A DNA stretch of 64,000 bases, taken from positions 248,001 through 312,000 of the forward strand of contig NZ_CANMIW010000005.1 of assembly GCF_947498005.1 (NCBI RefSeq). Reading direction: 5' to 3'. Source of the DNA: an uncultured Winogradskyella sp. (GTDB lineage Bacteria; Bacteroidota; Bacteroidia; Flavobacteriales; Flavobacteriaceae). The notes beneath the pieces were generated by a model. It worked only from the letters and a program-made list of their open reading frames with translations. It had not been told where the DNA came from and did no database searches. The position numbers were made by a program, and so were the translations under genes. Shown in pieces: positions 26,719-35,502 of this stretch (the stretch's first letter is position 1; every line of letters begins with the position of its first letter).

Positions 26719-27009
26719 ATGAGTAAAATAGAAGACATTGTTGATGCGTTAGAAAATAAAATCAGTAAGATTTTACATAAGCAGGAAGCATTAAAACAAA
26801 CTAATGCACGGCTATCTAATGAAATAGAGCAGCAGCAATTAAAGCTTAAAGCGCAGCAAGAAGAAATTGCGGATTGGGCAGATAAGCATAATACGCTCAA
26901 AATGGCAAATTCAATGCTTGGTAGTGACGAAAATAAACGAGAAACGAAGCTCAAAATAAATGCACTTATAAGAGATATAGACCATTGTATAGGTCAACTC
27001 TCAGAATAA
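26719..27009 (+). CDS. coiled-coil protein upstream of zapA
   Basis: This 96-residue soluble protein is mostly one long coiled coil (about 5-65: DIVDALENKISKILHKQEAL onward with regular heptads). A short C-terminal helix (KLKINALIRDIDHCIGQLSE) follows. It sits 19 bp before zapA under the same promoter. Coiled-coil partners of ZapA occur in other phyla (ZapB in E. coli, ZauP in Caulobacter), so a division role at FtsZ is likely but inferred. I do not recognise a named family. Confidence 0.72.
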   Translation: MSKIEDIVDALENKISKILHKQEALKQTNARLSNEIEQQQLKLKAQQEEIADWADKHNTLKMANSMLGSDENKRETKLKINALIRDIDHCIGQLSE

Positions 27010-27028
27010 AGTTGTAAATTTAAATGAT

Positions 27029-27316
27029 ATGCCAGAACAATTAAAGATTAAACTTTCTATTGCGAATAGAGTTTATCCGTTAACGATAAATCCTAGTCAA
27101 GAAGAAGGTTTACGCAAGGCCACAAAAAAAATTGAGGCTATGATTGGGCAATTTGAGCAGAATTATTCTGTAAGAGATAAGCAAGATGTATTAGCCATGT
27201 GTGCTTTACAGTTTGCGGCTCAAGTAGAGCAAAAGTCAATAGATAAAGAGTATGTAAATGAAGAAGTTCAAGAGAAGTTAGAAGCTTTAAACGAACTATT
27301 AAATCAACATATTTAA
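27029..27316 (+). CDS. zapA: cell division protein ZapA
   Basis: This 95-residue protein has the ZapA layout: a small N-terminal beta part (LKIKLSIANRVYPLTI) followed by KKIEAMIGQFEQNYSVRDKQ and a C-terminal coiled coil (VQEKLEALNELLNQ). ZapA stabilises the FtsZ ring by bundling filaments. The family is short, so this is the expected size. It is co-transcribed with the coiled-coil gene 19 bp upstream and followed by a probable 6S RNA. Confidence 0.93.
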   Translation: MPEQLKIKLSIANRVYPLTINPSQEEGLRKATKKIEAMIGQFEQNYSVRDKQDVLAMCALQFAAQVEQKSIDKEYVNEEVQEKLEALNELLNQHI

Positions 27317-27349
27317 CTCGTACGTTCTTTAAAATAAAATAAGGTTACT

Positions 27350-27540
27350 GCCTATATTAGTTACATTTTTTGATAAACTCAACGATCAATTCTTTAAAAA
27401 GGGTGAGTTTAAGTTGTAAAATCGTGCTGTTAGTGCTGAACTCGTTTCAGTATCTTAGACAGATTTTTGATCATCTTGTTAGCCCTAAACTTGTTTTTAA
27501 GGAGTTTATACAAAACCGATAGCTGATATAGGCTTTTTTT
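27350..27540 (+). ncRNA. ssrS: probable 6S RNA (6S-Flavo type)
   Basis: The 248-bp gap between zapA and rny carries a terminal stem: GCCTATATTAG (27350-27360) pairs with CTGATATAGGC (27523-27533) with G-U allowance, and seven T follow (27534-27540). The enclosed about 190 nt can form AAACTCA / TGAGTTT and CTGA-ACTCGT-TTCAG hairpins and leaves largely unpaired internal regions. 6S RNA commonly lies next to zapA, and a Flavobacteria-specific 6S family (6S-Flavo) is known. It would sequester RNA polymerase in stationary phase. Exact ends are approximate. Confidence 0.75.
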
Positions 27541-27564
27541 ATATACTAAACTAAACAATAAACA

Positions 27565-29142
27565 ATGGACAGTAACACAATTATATATATAGTTGGAGGT
27601 GTAGTATTAGGCGTAATACTAGGATATATTATAGCAAAATCTTTAGAGAAAGGAAAAGCATCAAAGCTTATTTCTAATGCAGAAGCCGAATCTAAAACAA
27701 TTTTAAAACAGGCTAAATCTGACGGAGAATCTATTAAAAAAGATAAAATTCTTCAGGCAAAGGAAAAATTTATTGAGTTAAAGGCAGAACACGAAAAAGT
27801 AATTTTATCTCGTGATAAAAAAATGGCTGAAGCCGAAAAACGTATTAGAGATAAAGAATCTCAAATCTCTAATGAACTTAATAAAGCAAAGAAATCTAAT
27901 CAATCTTTAGAATCTAAAATAAAGGATTACGATTATAGAACTGAGTTTCTTGAGAAAAAACAAGACGAAGTTGAAAAGGCTCATAAGAGCCAAATAAAAC
28001 AATTAGAAGTGATCTCTGCGTTATCTGCAGAAGAAGCTAAGTCTCAATTGGTAGAATCTTTAAAAGAAGAAGCTAAGACAGATGCCATGGCATTTGTACA
28101 AGATAGAGTAGAAGAAGCAAAACTTACCGCTCAGCAAGAAGCTAAAAAGATTATTATTAACACCATTCAGCGTATTGGTACAGAAGAAGCAGTAGATAAT
28201 TGTGTATCTGTATTTAATATAGAATCTGATGATGTTAAAGGTCGTATTATCGGTAGAGAAGGTAGAAATATTAGAGCTATTGAAGCAGCAACTGGAGTAG
28301 AGATTATTGTAGATGATACACCTGAGGCGATTATTTTATCTTGTTTTGATTCTGTAAGACGAGAAATTGCACGTTTATCTTTACATAAGTTAGTGACGGA
28401 TGGAAGAATACATCCTGCACGTATTGAAGAAGTTGTTAGAAAGACTGAAAAGCAAATAGAGCAAGAAATTATTGAGGTTGGAAAACGCACTGTGATTGAC
28501 TTAGGAATTCATGGTTTGCATCCAGAATTAATTAAGATGGTTGGTCGTATGAAATACAGATCTTCTTACGGACAAAACTTATTGCAACACTCACGTGAAG
28601 TTGCAAAACTATGTGGTGTAATGGCTGCGGAGTTAGGTTTAAACCCGAAGCTAGCTAAAAGAGCAGGTTTGTTACATGATATCGGTAAAGTACCATCATC
28701 TGAAACAGATGTAGAAACACCTCACGCTATTTTAGGTATGCAATGGGCAGAGAAACATGGCGAAAAACCAGAAGTATGTAATGCTATTGGTGCTCACCAC
28801 GATGAGATAGAAATGACGACATTGTTATCACCAATTATTCAGGTTTGTGATGCTATATCAGGAGCAAGACCAGGAGCAAGACGCCAAGTATTAGATTCTT
28901 ACATACAACGTCTTAAAGATTTAGAAGATGTTGCTTTTGGATTTACAGGTGTTAAGAAAGCATACGCTATTCAAGCTGGTAGAGAATTACGTGTTATTGT
29001 AGAAAGTGAAAAAGTATCAGATGAGAAAGCCGCAAGCTTATCTTTTGAGATTTCTCAAAAAATACAAACAGATATGACGTATCCAGGACAAGTAAAAGTT
29101 ACTGTAATAAGGGAAACAAGAGCAGTGAATATTGCTAAATAA
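27565..29142 (+). CDS. rny: ribonuclease Y
   Basis: This 525-residue endonuclease has an N-terminal membrane helix (about 5-25), a long coiled coil (about 30-200), a KH RNA-binding domain ([18 protein letters not shown]), and an HD domain with [14 protein letters not shown] preceding LLHDIGKV (metal-binding HD). It starts mRNA turnover at the membrane. Its length and domain order match the Firmicutes/Bacteroidota enzyme. It follows the 6S RNA; a strong terminator lies 18 bp after its stop. Confidence 0.97.
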   Translation: MDSNTIIYIVGGVVLGVILGYIIAKSLEKGKASKLISNAEAESKTILKQAKSDGESIKKDKILQAKEKFIELKAEHEKVILSRDKKMAEAEKRIRDKESQISNELNKAKKSNQSLESKIKDYDYRTEFLEKKQDEVEKAHKSQIKQLEVISALSAEEAKSQLVESLKEEAKTDAMAFVQDRVEEAKLTAQQEAKKIIINTIQRIGTEEAVDNCVSVFNIESDDVKGRIIGREGRNIRAIEAATGVEIIVDDTPEAIILSCFDSVRREIARLSLHKLVTDGRIHPARIEEVVRKTEKQIEQEIIEVGKRTVIDLGIHGLHPELIKMVGRMKYRSSYGQNLLQHSREVAKLCGVMAAELGLNPKLAKRAGLLHDIGKVPSSETDVETPHAILGMQWAEKHGEKPEVCNAIGAHHDEIEMTTLLSPIIQVCDAISGARPGARRQVLDSYIQRLKDLEDVAFGFTGVKKAYAIQAGRELRVIVESEKVSDEKAASLSFEISQKIQTDMTYPGQVKVTVIRETRAVNIAK

Positions 29143-29160
29143 TTAAATCAAATTTTCATC

Positions 29161-29195
29161 AAAAAAGACTGTCAGTTTATGACAGTCTTTTTTTT
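29161..29195 (+). terminator. terminator of rny
   Basis: AAAAAGACTGTCA / TGACAGTCTTTTT with loop GTTTA and a run of eight T is a textbook rho-independent terminator. Confidence 0.92.
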
Positions 29196-29508
29196 ATTGT
29201 AATGTGTAAAAAATTGTAAAACTCATTAATATTTCAGTTTACAGAGGGCGGAAAAGATTAAAGTTATTGTAATGATTTAATCGGATAAATCTTGTATTCT
29301 GTCAACTTTAAAGTAAAAATATGTTGGTTGACCTAGTAATTTAAATGAGAAACGTTAAATGATTATATTGCAGCTGTAAATTATTAGACCTAACCTTATA
29401 ATAATGATTCACGTCTTGTTATTAGTAATTTATTAAGCCATCTATTGATCGATTGAAATATTAAGAAAAGGAAGTTTCAAACATCAATTTTAGAGTATTA
29501 AAATAATT
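29196..29508. other. intergenic region with no recognised gene
   Basis: These 313 bp before the GpsA-like/TagD-like fusion gene hold no plausible reading frame and no exact TAnnTTTG element. One weak inverted repeat GTCAAC / GTTGAC (29301-29306 and 29327-29332) is present. The promoter of the next operon must be here, but I cannot place it. Confidence 0.5.
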
Positions 29509-30876
29509 ATGAATAACATTGCAATTATTGGATCAGCTACTACAGGAACTGCTGTCGCTCAACAATTATCTCTTAACAAAAAGAACAACGTTTCTTTATT
29601 TGTGCGAAGTGAAAAACAAAGCAAACGCATTAATAAAAAAAATAGGAATAAAAAGTATTTTCAAAACTTTAGATTAAGTAAAAGAGTCAAATCAGAATTT
29701 GATTTTGAATTATTAAAGAATTTTGAAATTATAATTATTACCATTCCGACCAATCGATTTAACGATTATCACAAAATATTTTCAGAAAACATAGATAAGA
29801 ATTCTCTTATTATCAATATGTCTCGAGGCTTACTTAAGGATGGGATGACTATACATGATCACTTCAAACTAAATCTAAAATTTGAAAAATTTATTAGTTT
29901 AAAAGGTCCCGTTTTTAATGTTGAAGTAATTAGAAATGCACCTACACTTTTAACGATGAGTTATACTGATCGAATGGATGTTGTTAAAGTGAAGGAGATT
30001 TTTAAAAATACTATTTTCCATTTCGATTTTACAACAGACAATAACGGAGTAGAATATTTAAGTGCTCTAAATAATATCTATGCCGTTTATATGGGTAATA
30101 TTGATGGTAAATTTAACTCTAATAACACACGGTATTTTATACTAACACAATGTTTTAAAGAAATAAAAATTTTATTAAAATACCTTAAGTGTGATACGAG
30201 GACCGCAAATCTTGGTGCTGGCATAGGAGGCCTTTGTATAACTTCATTATCTGAATTAAGTAGAAATAGAACTTTAGGTTCTATTATAGGTAAAGGATTT
30301 TTCAATGTAGAAGATAATACAAGTAATGTTGTCTTAGAGGATATTAAAACATTAAAACTTTTAAATAATATTATTGAACCAAGTTTAATTAAAAGCTTAC
30401 CAATTTTAAATACCCTTTTTAAGTTTTTCATATACAAAACTGCTAAAAAATTGAATGTAGATTTTTCAATGATACTGCAGAATAAGTTTAAAACCGTGTT
30501 AACCTATGGAACTTTTGACTTGCTTCATTATGGGCATTTAGAAATTTTAAAACGTGCAAAAGATTATGGTCACAAGCTTATCGTTGGTTTATCTACAGAT
30601 GAATTTAATAAGGTAAAAGGCAAGACTTGTAAGTTTAATTACAACAAAAGAAAGCGCTATTTAGAATCTTTAGATTTTGTAGATCTCGTAATACCAGAAG
30701 ATAATTGGGAACAAAAATCACAAGATGTCATTGAGCATAGAGTAGACTTCTTTGTTATGGGAGATGATTGGAAAGACAAATTTAATTATTTAGAGGAATT
30801 CTGTGATGTCATTTACCTACCTCGAACTAAAGGTGTCTCTACGTCTCAATTAAAACAATTACTTAATAATGGGTAG
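29509..30876 (+). CDS. GpsA-like dehydrogenase fused to glycerol-3-phosphate cytidylyltransferase
   Basis: This 455-residue protein has two modules. Residues 1 to about 320 resemble NAD-dependent glycerol-3-phosphate dehydrogenase (IAIIGSATTGTAVAQQLS; LKGPVFNVEV; SRNRTLG). Residues about 328-455 match TagD-type cytidylyltransferases, with YGTFDLLHYGHL (H340 and H343) and RTKGVSTSQ. If both work, it could turn DHAP into glycerol-3-phosphate and then CDP-glycerol. The family's two catalytic lysines appear as R106 and N188, and its Asp as G241, so the dehydrogenase half may be altered. The protein is K/N-rich and overlaps the LicD gene by 8 bp. Confidence 0.75.
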   Translation: MNNIAIIGSATTGTAVAQQLSLNKKNNVSLFVRSEKQSKRINKKNRNKKYFQNFRLSKRVKSEFDFELLKNFEIIIITIPTNRFNDYHKIFSENIDKNSLIINMSRGLLKDGMTIHDHFKLNLKFEKFISLKGPVFNVEVIRNAPTLLTMSYTDRMDVVKVKEIFKNTIFHFDFTTDNNGVEYLSALNNIYAVYMGNIDGKFNSNNTRYFILTQCFKEIKILLKYLKCDTRTANLGAGIGGLCITSLSELSRNRTLGSIIGKGFFNVEDNTSNVVLEDIKTLKLLNNIIEPSLIKSLPILNTLFKFFIYKTAKKLNVDFSMILQNKFKTVLTYGTFDLLHYGHLEILKRAKDYGHKLIVGLSTDEFNKVKGKTCKFNYNKRKRYLESLDFVDLVIPEDNWEQKSQDVIEHRVDFFVMGDDWKDKFNYLEEFCDVIYLPRTKGVSTSQLKQLLNNG

Positions 30877-31597
30877 TATAAAAGATCTTCATAATGAGTT
30901 GTTGGACTTACTAAAAGCGTTAGATGATGTTTGTTCTAAACATAATTTAAAATACAGTTTGTTTGCTGGTACAATGATTGGCGCTATACGTCACAAAGGA
31001 TTTATACCTTGGGATGATGATGCAGATGTTGTGTTTGAAAGAAGTGAGTATGATAAATTTCTTAAAGTAATTCCAGATGGTTTTGCGATTTCTAGTAATA
31101 ATCTATGGGTAACACGATTTGTTTCAGTTGATAACCCAAAAATCTGTATTGATATTTTTGTTTTTGATAATATATCAAGTTCTAAGATTTCTCAAAAATT
31201 GCAACTATTTGGTTTAATGGCTATTCAAGGAACTTTAAAAGGCCAAGTAACCAAAGATAAAGGCGTATTTGGATTTGTTTTTACTGGAGTATTATATGTG
31301 ATAGGATTAATATTTAGCAAAAGTATTAAACTAAAGGCTTATGATAAGCTTGCTACATTTTTTAAAAATAAGGATACTGATTATATGTTTTCATCTCTAG
31401 ATAAGTTTGCCTACCTAGGAAAGATATTACCTAAATCAATATTAAAATCTTATTCTAAAGTTAATTTTGAAGGTGTAGAGTTAATGATATTAGATGGCTA
31501 CGATTTATATCTAAATAAATTTTATGGCGATTATATGCAATTGCCACCGACTGAAATGCAGGTACCAGAACATGGTAATTTGCAACACATAAGTTAG
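30869..31597 (+). CDS. LicD/fukutin-family nucleotidyl-glycan phosphotransferase
   Basis: This 242-residue protein opens with LLDLLKALDDVCSKHNLKYS. It carries the hallmark FAGTMIGAIRHKGFIPWDDD followed by ADVV, the acidic metal-binding motif of LicD and fukutin proteins (about residues 32-53). The end has FYGDYMQLPPTEMQ, typical of LicD. LicD-type enzymes transfer phosphocholine, phosphoribitol or glycerol phosphate to glycans from CDP donors. The 8-bp overlap with the cytidylyltransferase fusion suggests it uses that product, probably CDP-glycerol, which is inference. The acceptor glycan is unknown. Confidence 0.87.
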   Translation: MGSIKDLHNELLDLLKALDDVCSKHNLKYSLFAGTMIGAIRHKGFIPWDDDADVVFERSEYDKFLKVIPDGFAISSNNLWVTRFVSVDNPKICIDIFVFDNISSSKISQKLQLFGLMAIQGTLKGQVTKDKGVFGFVFTGVLYVIGLIFSKSIKLKAYDKLATFFKNKDTDYMFSSLDKFAYLGKILPKSILKSYSKVNFEGVELMILDGYDLYLNKFYGDYMQLPPTEMQVPEHGNLQHIS

Positions 31598-31609
31598 GAT
31601 AATTTCAGA

Positions 31610-32785
31610 TTATTTATGTTTATTAAAAGTAATTGAAAATGCTGTTCCTTTACCTAAATCACTTTCAATTTCAATACGTCCTTGTAGTGCTTCGACTTGG
31701 GTTTTTGTGATATATAAACCAACTCCTCTGCTATCTTTTCTATCTGTACCATGAAATGTTTGGTACATTTCAAATATTTGACCCTTAAATTTATTGAGGT
31801 CAATACCAATACCATTATCAGATATAAGAATTTTTATGATATCCTTAGTATGTATAGATTGAATAATTATCTGCGAATTTTTTTTAGGATCAGAATACTT
31901 AATACCATTAGAAATTAGATTGTAAAAAATACTATCTAAATAAGAGGTATTAGATAGAATGACTTCATCCTTCCTTAAAGCATTATGAATTGTAACGCTA
32001 TGTTTTTCGCATTCGGATTTTAAACTGTCTATGATTTTATTACAACAATTATGAAGGTAAACGCGCTCTTTTATTTGGCTGGTTTGAGCTTTAGATTTTA
32101 TACTTATTATATCGTCTAAATCTACAATTGTCGTAGTTAATGAATTAGAAATTGTTTTTAAATGATCTATTAAATCGTCTCTTTCTTTTTCAGATTTGGC
32201 TTCATCATAGAATTCTAAAAGATTTCTAAAGTTACCTATATGCGTTTTTAAATTGTGTGAAACTATATGCGTAAAGCTATATAATCGCTTATTTTGGTTT
32301 GTAATTAACTGTAAGTTTTGGTTAAGCTTATCTTCAGTGTTTTTTAAGTTAGTAATATCTGTGTGAGTACCAATGATGCGAGAGGGTTTTCCTGTGTTAT
32401 CACTCTCTATAACTTTTCCTTTATGTAATATCCATTTATAGCTTCCATTTTTACATTGAATTCTATATTCGTTTTCATAGAAATCAATTTCGCCTTTTAT
32501 ATGAGATTTAAAACCACTAAAATACGCTTCTTTGTCATCAGGATGAATTTTGTCATTCCAAGCTGTTGATGTGTTTTTAAGATCATCACTAGAGTAGCCA
32601 ATAATTTCCTTAGATTCCTTTGAGTAAGTTACTTTGTTAGTTTTTACGTCCCAATCCCATATACCAACTTTAGAGATTTCTAAAGCAATTTGATGTTTTT
32701 GATCTTCAAAGGACTCGTTAGATAACTTGTTTTTCTCGTAAAATTTTGACTTGTAATTGGTTAGATTAAAATTAGAGAGTTTCAT
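31610..32785 (-). CDS. PAS-domain sensor histidine kinase
   Basis: This 391-residue cytoplasmic kinase has no membrane helix. It has a PAS domain with PAC (about 25-155; VGIWDWDVKTNKVTYSKE, then YKWILHKGKVIE), a histidine-box (FTHIVSHNLKTHIGNFRNLL, phosphoacceptor His in SHNLK), and an ATPase domain with N box NLISNGIKYSD, DNGIGIDLNKF and RGVGLYITK. The input is cytoplasmic and unknown. No response regulator is adjacent, so its target is not given. It is convergent with the LicD gene, separated by 12 bp. Confidence 0.92.
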   Translation of the reverse strand: MKLSNFNLTNYKSKFYEKNKLSNESFEDQKHQIALEISKVGIWDWDVKTNKVTYSKESKEIIGYSSDDLKNTSTAWNDKIHPDDKEAYFSGFKSHIKGEIDFYENEYRIQCKNGSYKWILHKGKVIESDNTGKPSRIIGTHTDITNLKNTEDKLNQNLQLITNQNKRLYSFTHIVSHNLKTHIGNFRNLLEFYDEAKSEKERDDLIDHLKTISNSLTTTIVDLDDIISIKSKAQTSQIKERVYLHNCCNKIIDSLKSECEKHSVTIHNALRKDEVILSNTSYLDSIFYNLISNGIKYSDPKKNSQIIIQSIHTKDIIKILISDNGIGIDLNKFKGQIFEMYQTFHGTDRKDSRGVGLYITKTQVEALQGRIEIESDLGKGTAFSITFNKHK

Positions 32786-32852
32786 AGTTTATTTCTTTGT
32801 GATAAGACACTTTTATAAAGTATTTGTCACTGTTAAGTTAAGTAAAATAAAA

Positions 32853-33761
32853 TTATTTTCTTGGATGAAATTTATTCAAAACTTCACTTAAATGAGAACG
32901 ATCTACATGCATATATATTTCAGTTGTTGTAATACTTTCATGACCTAACATCATTTGTATAGCTCTTAAGTCTGCTCCGTTTTCTAATAAGTGCGTTGCA
33001 AAGGAATGCCTAAAGGTGTGAGGCGAAACTGTTTTTTTTAAACCGGTAATTTTTACCAATTTTTTTATAATGGTAAATATCATCGCTCGCGTTAGTTGTT
33101 TGCCTTTATAATTTAAGAAAAGTACATCTTTGGAACTCGTTTGAACGTCAATGTGATTTCTAATGCTAATCCATATATTAATGAATTTTTGAGTTGGAAG
33201 ACCAATGGGTACAAAACGTTGTTTGTTACCTTTTCCTGTTACTTTAATAAAGCCTTCTTCAAAAAACAAATCAGAAATTTTTAATTCAATAAGTTCACTA
33301 ACTCTTAAACCACAACTATATAATGTTTCAATGATAGCTCTATTTCGCTCACCAAGATTAACACCATTATATTGGTAACTAAGATCAATGGCATTAATTA
33401 AATTATCAATATCTTCTATTGATAGTGTATCAGGTAATTTTCGGCCAATTCTAGGTGATTCTATTAAATCTAATGGATTGGTGGTTCTGTAATTTTCAAA
33501 AATTAGATAATCAAAAAAATTTCGAAGACCAGAAATTAAACGTGCTTGAGATCTTGGATTTATAGATTTTGAAACCGAATATATAAAGTCTTTTACGATG
33601 CTGTTATCTATTGAAATAGGAGAGTCCTTTATGGCATGTTCTTCCAAAAATGAAACAAGCTTTTTAATATCATAGCTATAATTCTCAATTGAATTTTTAG
33701 ATAATCCACGTTCAATTTGAAGATAATGTTTATAATCCGTAATGGCTTGTTTCCATTTCAT
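32853..33761 (-). CDS. xerD: site-specific tyrosine recombinase XerD
   Basis: This 302-residue enzyme resolves chromosome dimers at dif with XerC. It has an N-terminal core-binding SAM-like domain (about 3-88) and the catalytic domain: Arg in YSCGLRVSELIEL, Lys in TGKGNKQRFVPI, the H-x-x-R box HTFRHSFATHLLENGADL, LGHESITTTEIYMHV, and the C-terminal Tyr in that segment (YMHV). Length and motifs match the housekeeping recombinase rather than an integrase of a mobile element. In Flavobacteria it often neighbours aroQ, as here. Confidence 0.93.
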   Translation of the reverse strand: MKWKQAITDYKHYLQIERGLSKNSIENYSYDIKKLVSFLEEHAIKDSPISIDNSIVKDFIYSVSKSINPRSQARLISGLRNFFDYLIFENYRTTNPLDLIESPRIGRKLPDTLSIEDIDNLINAIDLSYQYNGVNLGERNRAIIETLYSCGLRVSELIELKISDLFFEEGFIKVTGKGNKQRFVPIGLPTQKFINIWISIRNHIDVQTSSKDVLFLNYKGKQLTRAMIFTIIKKLVKITGLKKTVSPHTFRHSFATHLLENGADLRAIQMMLGHESITTTEIYMHVDRSHLSEVLNKFHPRK

Positions 33762-34030
33762 AATTAAAGTTAAGAATAATAGAGTAGAAGTAACAAAATA
33801 ACTATATTCAATTCTGTTTTATAAAGAAATTAAAACTTACCATATTGTTGCAAACTTGTTTCGGTATGCAAACAGGTTAAGAATAATGTATGGTCTCAAA
33901 TAGTATTGGTGCTGAGAAAGGAATATGCGTATGTCTAGTTTAATATTTTTGCTTTAATTTAAAGATGTATTTCAACAACCATGCTATTTATTGCATATAA
34001 AAGCTTTTTCAGTCTATGGGTTGAAACTCG

Positions 34031-34582
34031 TTATAGTAAATCTGATAAGATTGCCACGATATTCTCTAGTTTTTGTTTAGACTTCTCTGTGAGAGAAATT
34101 GTTGCAGATTCGTCTTCGGTTGTTACCGTAATAAAATGTATTTGATTTAGTAAATAGTTTTGGTAATCGGCATAAGTGGTTTTTATACTTAATCTATGCG
34201 AAATCTTTTCATCTTCCTTTTGAGTATAAAATGTTTTAACGGATTCTGTGATGTATTCAGTTTCCCCATTATTAATAACAACTTTATTTACTGTATTGTT
34301 TTTGTTTAGTAAAACTGAAAAGTTAACTGTAACAGAATCATTTTTTCTGTCAGCTCTTCTAAAAGTAGCGTCTAGAGTTGCTTTATCTTCGGTTGTACTT
34401 ATGTAATCTATTGGTTTTACAAAGTATTGCATTTTACCATCGCCAAGAAAAAAATCTTCAACGTATTTAGATATTTTTCCTGTTGCAGCTGGTTTTATAC
34501 CACCACAACTATAAGTGCTAAGTGCAATGAATGTAATAAATATTACAATAGGAAGCTTATTTAGTTTTAACATCTGCATCAA
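34031..34582 (-). CDS. hypothetical lipoprotein
   Basis: This 183-residue protein has a lipoprotein signal: a hydrophobic stretch ending STYSC (Cys at 26 if the first ATG is used; MLKLNKLP at 34573 is an alternative start). The mature part contains GDGKMQYFVKPIDYISTTED and a mostly beta C-terminal half. I do not recognise a named domain. It overlaps the preceding gene by 26 bp and is probably co-translated with the TRL-linked lipoproteins. It is anchored in the outer membrane by prediction. Confidence 0.72.
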   Translation of the reverse strand: MMQMLKLNKLPIVIFITFIALSTYSCGGIKPAATGKISKYVEDFFLGDGKMQYFVKPIDYISTTEDKATLDATFRRADRKNDSVTVNFSVLLNKNNTVNKVVINNGETEYITESVKTFYTQKEDEKISHRLSIKTTYADYQNYLLNQIHFITVTTEDESATISLTEKSKQKLENIVAILSDLL

Positions 34583-35012
34583 TTGAAATTATAAATCGTT
34601 GTTGAGATAAAGAGTCTTTAGAAAATCTATTATTAAATTTATCATTCTTTAAAATCGTAATTCCTGTAATCTCACTTAAAGAATCTACCATGTGTTGATA
34701 AAGAATAATTTTGCTCGTATTTATAGACTTGGTTTTGTAAATGTTTTCTTTAACAATAGTAGAGTCTAGGTCTATAAAAAGATAAGTATTGTAATCTTTA
34801 TGTTTTATTGCTTTATATAAGACTAAGTCATTTTTCGCAAAAAGTGTCTTTAACTCTCCAGACTCATTAACCTCCACACCAGTTTTGGTAATTTCTGTTT
34901 CCCCATCTTTTAATAAATAAACGTGACCATCGAAAAGCGTAATTTCTTTTTGAGAAACTTGGCTACAGTTAAAAAAGAAATAAAAAAAAATGGGTAAAGA
35001 AACTCTACCCAT
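34557..35012 (-). CDS. hypothetical lipoprotein in TRL cluster
   Basis: From the ATG at 35012, this is a 151-residue protein with a lipoprotein-like signal (MGRVSLPIFFYFFFNC). The mature part runs SQVSQKEITLFDGHVYLLKD, then ESGELKTLFAKNDLV, with FIDLDSTIV. No domain recognised. The start codon lies inside the terminator hairpin of the upstream TRL-like gene, and an upstream ATG at 35057 would place the start inside that gene. It overlaps the next gene by 26 bp. Confidence 0.68.
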   Translation of the reverse strand: MGRVSLPIFFYFFFNCSQVSQKEITLFDGHVYLLKDGETEITKTGVEVNESGELKTLFAKNDLVLYKAIKHKDYNTYLFIDLDSTIVKENIYKTKSINTSKIILYQHMVDSLSEITGITILKNDKFNNRFSKDSLSQQRFIISIDADVKTK

Positions 35013-35016
35013 TTTT
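34986..35016 (-). terminator. terminator of the TRL-like gene, containing the next gene's ATG
   Basis: An 11-bp perfect stem AAAAATGGGTA / TACCCATTTTT (9-nt loop) begins 15 nt after the TRL-like stop codon and is followed on the minus strand by a T-run. The ATG of the next gene (35012-35010, GGT next) lies in the first arm. Confidence 0.78.
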
Positions 35017-35031
35017 AATATGTACTTATAA

Positions 35032-35313
35032 TTACTCACCTGTAATGATAGTTTCATAAGTTACAATAAGACCTAAAACGTTTTTGATTTTAATGTCTAC
35101 TGTAGAAATTTTAGAAATACCACCTTGCTTAGCAGCAGTTTTGATACTAGCATCTTCGTCAAAAGCGAAACCTAAGACAACAGTTGCAGAAGATTTACCA
35201 ACTTTAGAACCTACAGAGTTACTAGTTGCAGTAACTGGCATAGTGATTGAACAAGCTGTTAATGATAATGCTGCGAATGCTACGAAAGCACCTTTTAATA
35301 AGTTTTTTTTCAT
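35032..35313 (-). CDS. TRL-like family lipoprotein
   Basis: This 93-residue protein has a lipoprotein signal (MKKNLLKGAFVAFAALSLTAC, Cys at 21). It then has the TRL-domain pattern SITMPVTATSNSVGSKVGKS, VLGFAFDEDASIKTAAKQGG, and ISKISTVDIKIKNVLG. TRL-type proteins occur in many Gram-negatives with unknown role. It is the first gene of a minus-strand lipoprotein group and has its own terminator 15 nt downstream. Confidence 0.8.
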   Translation of the reverse strand: MKKNLLKGAFVAFAALSLTACSITMPVTATSNSVGSKVGKSSATVVLGFAFDEDASIKTAAKQGGISKISTVDIKIKNVLGLIVTYETIITGE

Positions 35314-35502
35314 AATTATAATTAATTTGATTAGATTTCAAATATAGAATATATTTATAAATATTAAGATGGATTTAAGGTAAAAATATCATCAACTCTT
35401 GCCTTAATAAACTAATCAATATTAACTCTAAATTAGAATTTTGAGATTTAATTGAGCGAAATCTTATATTTCTGATATGTAGCATGTTATTTTTTTTGTT
35501 GT

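Noticed and set aside
32853..33761. XerD as an integrase of a mobile element
   Set aside because: Length and motifs match the housekeeping dimer-resolution recombinase, its neighbour aroQ is conserved, and no att repeats or phage genes are seen.
33841..33890. Hairpin AACTTGTTT / AAACAGGTT upstream of xerD as small RNA
   Set aside because: The stem needs a G-U pair, has no T-run or promoter, and shows nothing else that supports a transcript.
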